Under the pieces are notes generated by a model, which was not told where the DNA came from, ran no database searches, and saw nothing but the letters and a program-made list of their open reading frames with translations. From contig JANXNO010000437.1 of NCBI GenBank assembly GCA_025354075.1, forward strand, positions 1 through 6,670: DNA of 6,670 nt, read 5' to 3'. The position numbers and the translations under genes were made by a program. Below, piece by piece: positions 4,945 through 6,670 of the stretch. The stretch is from Burkholderiales bacterium (lineage in GTDB: Bacteria; Pseudomonadota; Gammaproteobacteria; Burkholderiales; Casimicrobiaceae). Numbering within the stretch: the first letter of the stretch is position 1; each line of letters begins with the position of its first letter.

Positions 4945-5931
4945 ATGACCGAACTTGCCCCCGCTGCTGCTGCCCTAACTGCCCTCGCCGATGCGCGCAA
5001 ACGGATTTCATTGGTCATTCCGATGTTCAACGAAAGCGAAGCGCTGGGTGTGCTGTTTTCGCGGCTGGATGCGGTGTTGCCAGCGCTCAGCGGGTATCAC
5101 TTTGAGCTGGTGTGTGTGAACGATGGCAGCACCGACGACACGCTTGCTAGGCTGCATCAACTCACTGCGGCGCGCGTTGACGTGACCCTCGTTGACCTGA
5201 GTCGAAATTTTGGCAAGGAAGCGGCGCTGTCCGCAGGACTGTTTGTGGCCAGCGGCGACGCTGTCATTCCGATCGACGCTGACCTGCAAGACCCGCCCGA
5301 GGTCATCAACGAAATGTTGGCGAAATGGGAAGAGGGCTTCGAAGTGGTGCTCGCCAAGCGTGGTGATCGTTCGTCCGATTCCATTGCCAAACGATTTACC
5401 GCGCAGTCTTTTTATCGCATTCATAACGCCGTCGCGGACGTTGAAATTCCGCCCGATGTCGGCGATTTTCGATTAATAGATCGGGTCGTTGTCAATGCAC
5501 TGAACGACCTGCCCGAAGGCCGCCGTTTCATGAAAGGCCTGTTTGCCTGGGTAGGCTTTAAAACCACCACTATCGTCTATCGACGCGATCCACGCAGCGC
5601 GGGTACGTCCAAATTCAACGCATGGAAGCTGTGGAATTTCGCGCTCGAAGGGGTTGCCAGTTTCTCGATCTCGCCGCTGCGCATCTGGACGTACATCGGT
5701 GTTGCCATCGCGCTCGCCGCGATGGGCTGGGGCGGGTGGATCGCGCTGCGCACGATCATCTGGGGCGTTGACCTGCCCGGTTACGCATCGCTGCTTGTTG
5801 CGGTGCTGTTTTTAGGGGGACTGCAACTCATCGGTATCGGCATGATCGGCGAATACTTGGGCCGAGCCTTCATGGAGAGCAAGCGGCGACCTGCGTATTT
5901 GATACGGCAAGTGGTGCGCAGTAATGGGTAG
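4945..5931 (+). CDS. Family 2 glycosyltransferase, GtrB/DPM1-like, membrane-anchored
   Basis: The 328-residue protein carries a GT-A domain: ISLVIPMFNESE (21-32) for nucleotide binding, VNDGSTDDT (58-66), and the metal-binding DAD at 111-113 followed by LQDPPE. VGDFRLIDR and the EGRRFMKGLFAWVGF block are typical of the branch that moves a sugar from a nucleotide donor to a polyprenyl phosphate (GtrB, ArnC and dolichol-phosphate mannose synthase relatives). Two C-terminal membrane helices at about 247-272 and 283-306 match the GtrB topology. The product would be a lipid-linked monosaccharide used by a membrane glycosyltransferase, but the sugar cannot be read from sequence. The first 18 residues are an Ala-rich extension before the fold; no better internal start is evident. 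Its stop overlaps the next gene by 8 bp, indicating translational coupling. Confidence 0.92.
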   Translation: MTELAPAAAALTALADARKRISLVIPMFNESEALGVLFSRLDAVLPALSGYHFELVCVNDGSTDDTLARLHQLTAARVDVTLVDLSRNFGKEAALSAGLFVASGDAVIPIDADLQDPPEVINEMLAKWEEGFEVVLAKRGDRSSDSIAKRFTAQSFYRIHNAVADVEIPPDVGDFRLIDRVVVNALNDLPEGRRFMKGLFAWVGFKTTTIVYRRDPRSAGTSKFNAWKLWNFALEGVASFSISPLRIWTYIGVAIALAAMGWGGWIALRTIIWGVDLPGYASLLVAVLFLGGLQLIGIGMIGEYLGRAFMESKRRPAYLIRQVVRSNG

Positions 5932-6670
5932 TTTGACGCCCGCCGTGCAAGGAACATTACTGCGGCGACTTTTGCATCTTCTGCATGCGAATTGGGTTGC
6001 TGCGCTGTCCCTCGCGTTGTTACTGCCGTTCATCGTAGTTCCGGTTGCAGATCTTTATCCCCATGGGCGGATATTGCGCTGGCATATTCTGCAATCGAGT
6101 TACCAAGCGTCGATTGTCCAATTCGCGCTCTTGTTTGCGGCTGTCTGGTACGGCCTACGGCGAGACACGTTTCGTAGTGCGTTGTTTTTTGTCGGCTTGA
6201 CTGCATTTTTTTATCTGCGTTATCAGCACGTTGACGTGCCTGCGCTCATGGGGGCACTCTATCTCGAAATGATATTGGCGCTGGGAGCCGTGGTGATGAG
6301 GCTTGGCGCAAAGTCAGGCACAACCGACCGCACGGAGAGTTGGGCGGGTGCGTTTGTCTGCGGCTTAGCGGCCTGGGTCTGCGTTTTGCTTTTCGCCTCC
6401 GTTTTGGGTTACGGGCGCCCGCAAGATTTAAGAATCATGACTGGCATTGCAGTCGTCCCCATTTTTTTTGTAGCTCGACGTCCGCCATGGACGTTGCTGC
6501 TACTGCGTAAGGGGTGGCAACTGCCGCGCGCAGAACGCATTTGGATCGCTGCCTTTATCGCATGGGTACTCGTGCTTCTGGCGCGGACAAACAGCATCAC
6601 CGGATACGACCCGCTTTGGTATGGTTTCCGAGCGCAGTATGTGCTCGCACCGGACCGCTCATTATTTGAT
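5924..6670 (+). CDS. Multi-spanning membrane protein, cut off by the window edge, possibly a lipid-linked sugar transferase or polymerase
   Basis: The frame is open from ATG 5924 to the window end (249 codons, no stop). It is very hydrophobic, with about seven predicted membrane helices in view (near residues 24-43, 64-78, 84-98, 105-127, 140-162, 169-185, 204-222). After the last, the polar stretch SITGYDPLWYGFRAQYVLAP begins what looks like a large extracytoplasmic loop with an acidic-aromatic motif. The 8-bp overlap with the GtrB-like gene suggests the two act together, as in pairs where one enzyme makes a polyprenyl-linked sugar and a GT-C type membrane protein uses it. I do not recognise the family with certainty; an O-antigen or polysaccharide polymerase is another option. 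An Arg/Leu/His-rich leader precedes helix 1, and no cleavable signal peptide is evident. Confidence 0.8.
   Translation, partial: MGSLTPAVQGTLLRRLLHLLHANWVAALSLALLLPFIVVPVADLYPHGRILRWHILQSSYQASIVQFALLFAAVWYGLRRDTFRSALFFVGLTAFFYLRYQHVDVPALMGALYLEMILALGAVVMRLGAKSGTTDRTESWAGAFVCGLAAWVCVLLFASVLGYGRPQDLRIMTGIAVVPIFFVARRPPWTLLLLRKGWQLPRAERIWIAAFIAWVLVLLARTNSITGYDPLWYGFRAQYVLAPDRSLFD

Noticed and set aside
5008..5424. Open frame of 138 codons on the minus strand
   Set aside because: It overlaps the glycosyltransferase catalytic domain and shows no recognisable features.

Overview
The window looks like chromosomal DNA from a Gram-negative proteobacterium, most likely a betaproteobacterium (a gammaproteobacterium is possible). 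The grounds are fairly GC-rich genes, an exosortase-H pair, a LexA box of the CTG-N10-CAG type, and a dispersed intergenic repeat (the CCCTCACCCCAACCCC type) of a kind often seen in these groups. No taxonomic marker gene is present, so this is inference. No rRNA, tRNA, CRISPR array, transposase or phage gene was seen.

Layout. (1) 1-785, minus strand: an exported YVTN-type beta-propeller protein, cut off by the left edge. (2) 951-2172, plus strand: a two-gene operon with exosortase H (XrtH) and the membrane protein that accompanies it. XrtH enzymes process and anchor proteins carrying a C-terminal IPTLxxWG-CTERM sorting signal. No such substrate is visible here. (3) 2272-3579, minus strand, convergent with the operon: a Y-family translesion DNA polymerase with a LexA-type box 11 bp upstream of its start codon and a UmuC-like clamp-binding motif. 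Its last 19 residues and stop codon come from a dispersed repeat. (4) 3580-3774: an AT-rich divergent intergenic region with the SOS box, a 62-bp composite palindrome, a perfect TATAAT and a four-codon micro-ORF that ends on the next start codon. (5) 3775-4863, plus strand: a patatin-like phospholipase. (6) 4945-6670, plus strand: a GtrB/DPM-like family 2 glycosyltransferase with two C-terminal membrane helices, overlapping by 8 bp a multi-spanning membrane protein cut off by the right edge. This pair probably works in lipid-linked sugar transfer or surface glycan assembly.

How the genes relate. Three modules act at the cell envelope: the exported beta-propeller, the XrtH sorting pair, and the glycosyltransferase with its membrane protein. 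The patatin hydrolase may act on lipids. The SOS polymerase is a separate DNA-damage function. Every coding call is firm at family level. No system that is clearly new was found. The least explained parts are the regulatory DNA at 3591-3777, the repeat-derived end of the polymerase, and the unnamed membrane protein at the right edge.
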